This document shows, in pieces, positions 4,510-5,166 of a stretch of DNA of 5,166 bases. The DNA is from Nocardia sp. (GTDB taxonomy: Bacteria; Actinomycetota; Actinomycetes; Mycobacteriales; Mycobacteriaceae). The stretch spans positions 1-5,166 of the forward strand of contig JABFXT010000666.1 of assembly GCA_013361595.1 (NCBI GenBank), written 5' to 3'. The translations under genes were made by a program, and so were the position numbers. The notes beneath the pieces are model-generated. The model was not told the DNA's origin and made no database searches. It worked only from the letters and a program-made list of their open reading frames with translations. Every line of letters starts with the position of its first letter. Position 1 is the first letter of the stretch.

Positions 4510-5166
4510 ATGTCTCGTTCATCCGCCACGGCGATATCCCGCGATATGTCGCGTCCGGCCCGCCTGCGTGCCCACAGTGCCGTCTCCACTGCCCTGGCAC
4601 TGCGCAGCGATCATATGTTGCGTGAGCTCGTGGAGGCGGCCACGCCGCTCGGCGCCGGTATCGGCGGAAAGTCGGCGCTGCTCGAGGTCGCCGGAGCTCC
4701 GGTCTTCGTGAAGCGGGTGCCCCTCACCGATCTGGAACGGCAGCCGGAACATATCCGGTCCACGGCGAACCTGTTCGACCTGCCGCTCTTCTGCCAGTAC
4801 GGCGTCGGACTCATCGGCGGGCCGGGCTTCGGGGCATGGCGTGAGCTGGCGGTGCACACGATGACGACGAACTGGGTGCTCGCCGCCGAACACGACGGCT
4901 TCCCGCTGATGTACCACTGGCGGGTGTTACCGGATACGACGCCGCTGCCGGCGGAGCTGGCCGATATCGATCGCGCCGTCGCCTACTGGGACGGCCGACC
5001 GCAGGTACGTCACCGGATCGAGGCGCTGCGGGACTCTTCGGCGAGTATCGCGCTGTTCCTGGAGTACATCCCGCAGAACCTGCACGAGTGGCTGAACGCT
5101 CGGGTCGAGGCGGGCGGCGAGATCGCCGACCGGGCCTGCACCATGGTGGAGTCGGAACTCGCCGCC
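4510..5166 (+). CDS. Protein-kinase-fold family protein, N-terminal 219 residues (runs off right edge)
   Basis: The frame is open from just after TAG 4480 to the window end. From ATG 4510 there are 219 codons. A polar, Ser/Ala-rich lead (1-36) is followed by a kinase-like N-lobe: glycine-rich loop L-G-A-G-I-G-G-K-S (47-55), V-F-V-K-R-V-P-L with candidate ATP-contacting Lys68, L-T-D-L-E-R-Q-P-E (72-80), R-S-T-A-N-L-F (83-89), G-G-P-G-F-G-A-W-R-E-L (103-113) with Glu112 a candidate salt-bridge partner, T-T-N-W-V-L (119-124), and a hinge-like L-F-L-E-Y-I-P-Q-N-L-H-E-W-L (182-195). I recognise this as the actinobacterial 'protein kinase family protein' group, distinct from the membrane-bound Pkn kinases. 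The catalytic H-x-D and D-F-G regions would lie beyond the edge, so activity cannot be judged. The start is uncertain: GTG 4507, ATG 4510 and ATG 4546 are all in frame and none has a clear Shine-Dalgarno. No membrane segment is visible in this part. Confidence 0.8.
   Translation, partial: MSRSSATAISRDMSRPARLRAHSAVSTALALRSDHMLRELVEAATPLGAGIGGKSALLEVAGAPVFVKRVPLTDLERQPEHIRSTANLFDLPLFCQYGVGLIGGPGFGAWRELAVHTMTTNWVLAAEHDGFPLMYHWRVLPDTTPLPAELADIDRAVAYWDGRPQVRHRIEALRDSSASIALFLEYIPQNLHEWLNARVEAGGEIADRACTMVESELAA

Overview
The window is GC-rich throughout, with strong G/C bias at third codon positions and GTG starts. Its genes (WYL/YafY regulators, small VOC proteins, RibD-C-type reductases, an actinobacterial kinase-like family) suggest an actinobacterium, most likely Nocardia or a relative. 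The genus is an inference from gene style only.

Layout from left to right. The edge holds the first 25 codons of a leftward gene for a small hydrophobic protein. Next is a divergent pair: a leftward VOC-fold protein (252-668) and a rightward WYL-domain regulator (start best placed at 791). The WYL gene converges on a leftward LysR-type regulator (1835-2674, GTG start), with only 54 bp and a small dyad between them. The LysR gene is in turn divergent from an SDR oxidoreductase (2780-3505). A RibD-C/dihydrofolate-reductase-like protein follows (3614-4255) behind its own AT-rich promoter. After a hairpin and a short leaderless reading frame that looks like the remnant of a DUF6924-type gene (4363-4482), the window ends inside a protein-kinase-fold gene (4510 to the right edge).

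How the genes fit together. Two regulator/target pairs share intergenic control regions, each with a good dyad. One is a perfect 7-5-7 LysR-type T-N11-A box at 2705-2723. The other is a 6-11-6 inverted repeat at 749-771 between the VOC and WYL genes. A third control region, before the RibD-C-like gene, carries two tandem copies of a different operator-like site (AGTRAT-N11-ATCAC), and no gene in the window is an obvious source of its regulator. The picture is an accessory or secondary-metabolism style stretch of small redox/binding enzymes, each with its own switch. It is not one dedicated multi-gene machine.

I found no RNA genes, insertion sequences, CRISPR arrays or phage genes. I also see no convincing novel system. 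The items most worth a second look are the tandem operator, the LysR box, the decayed DUF6924-like fragment and the kinase-like family cut by the right edge.
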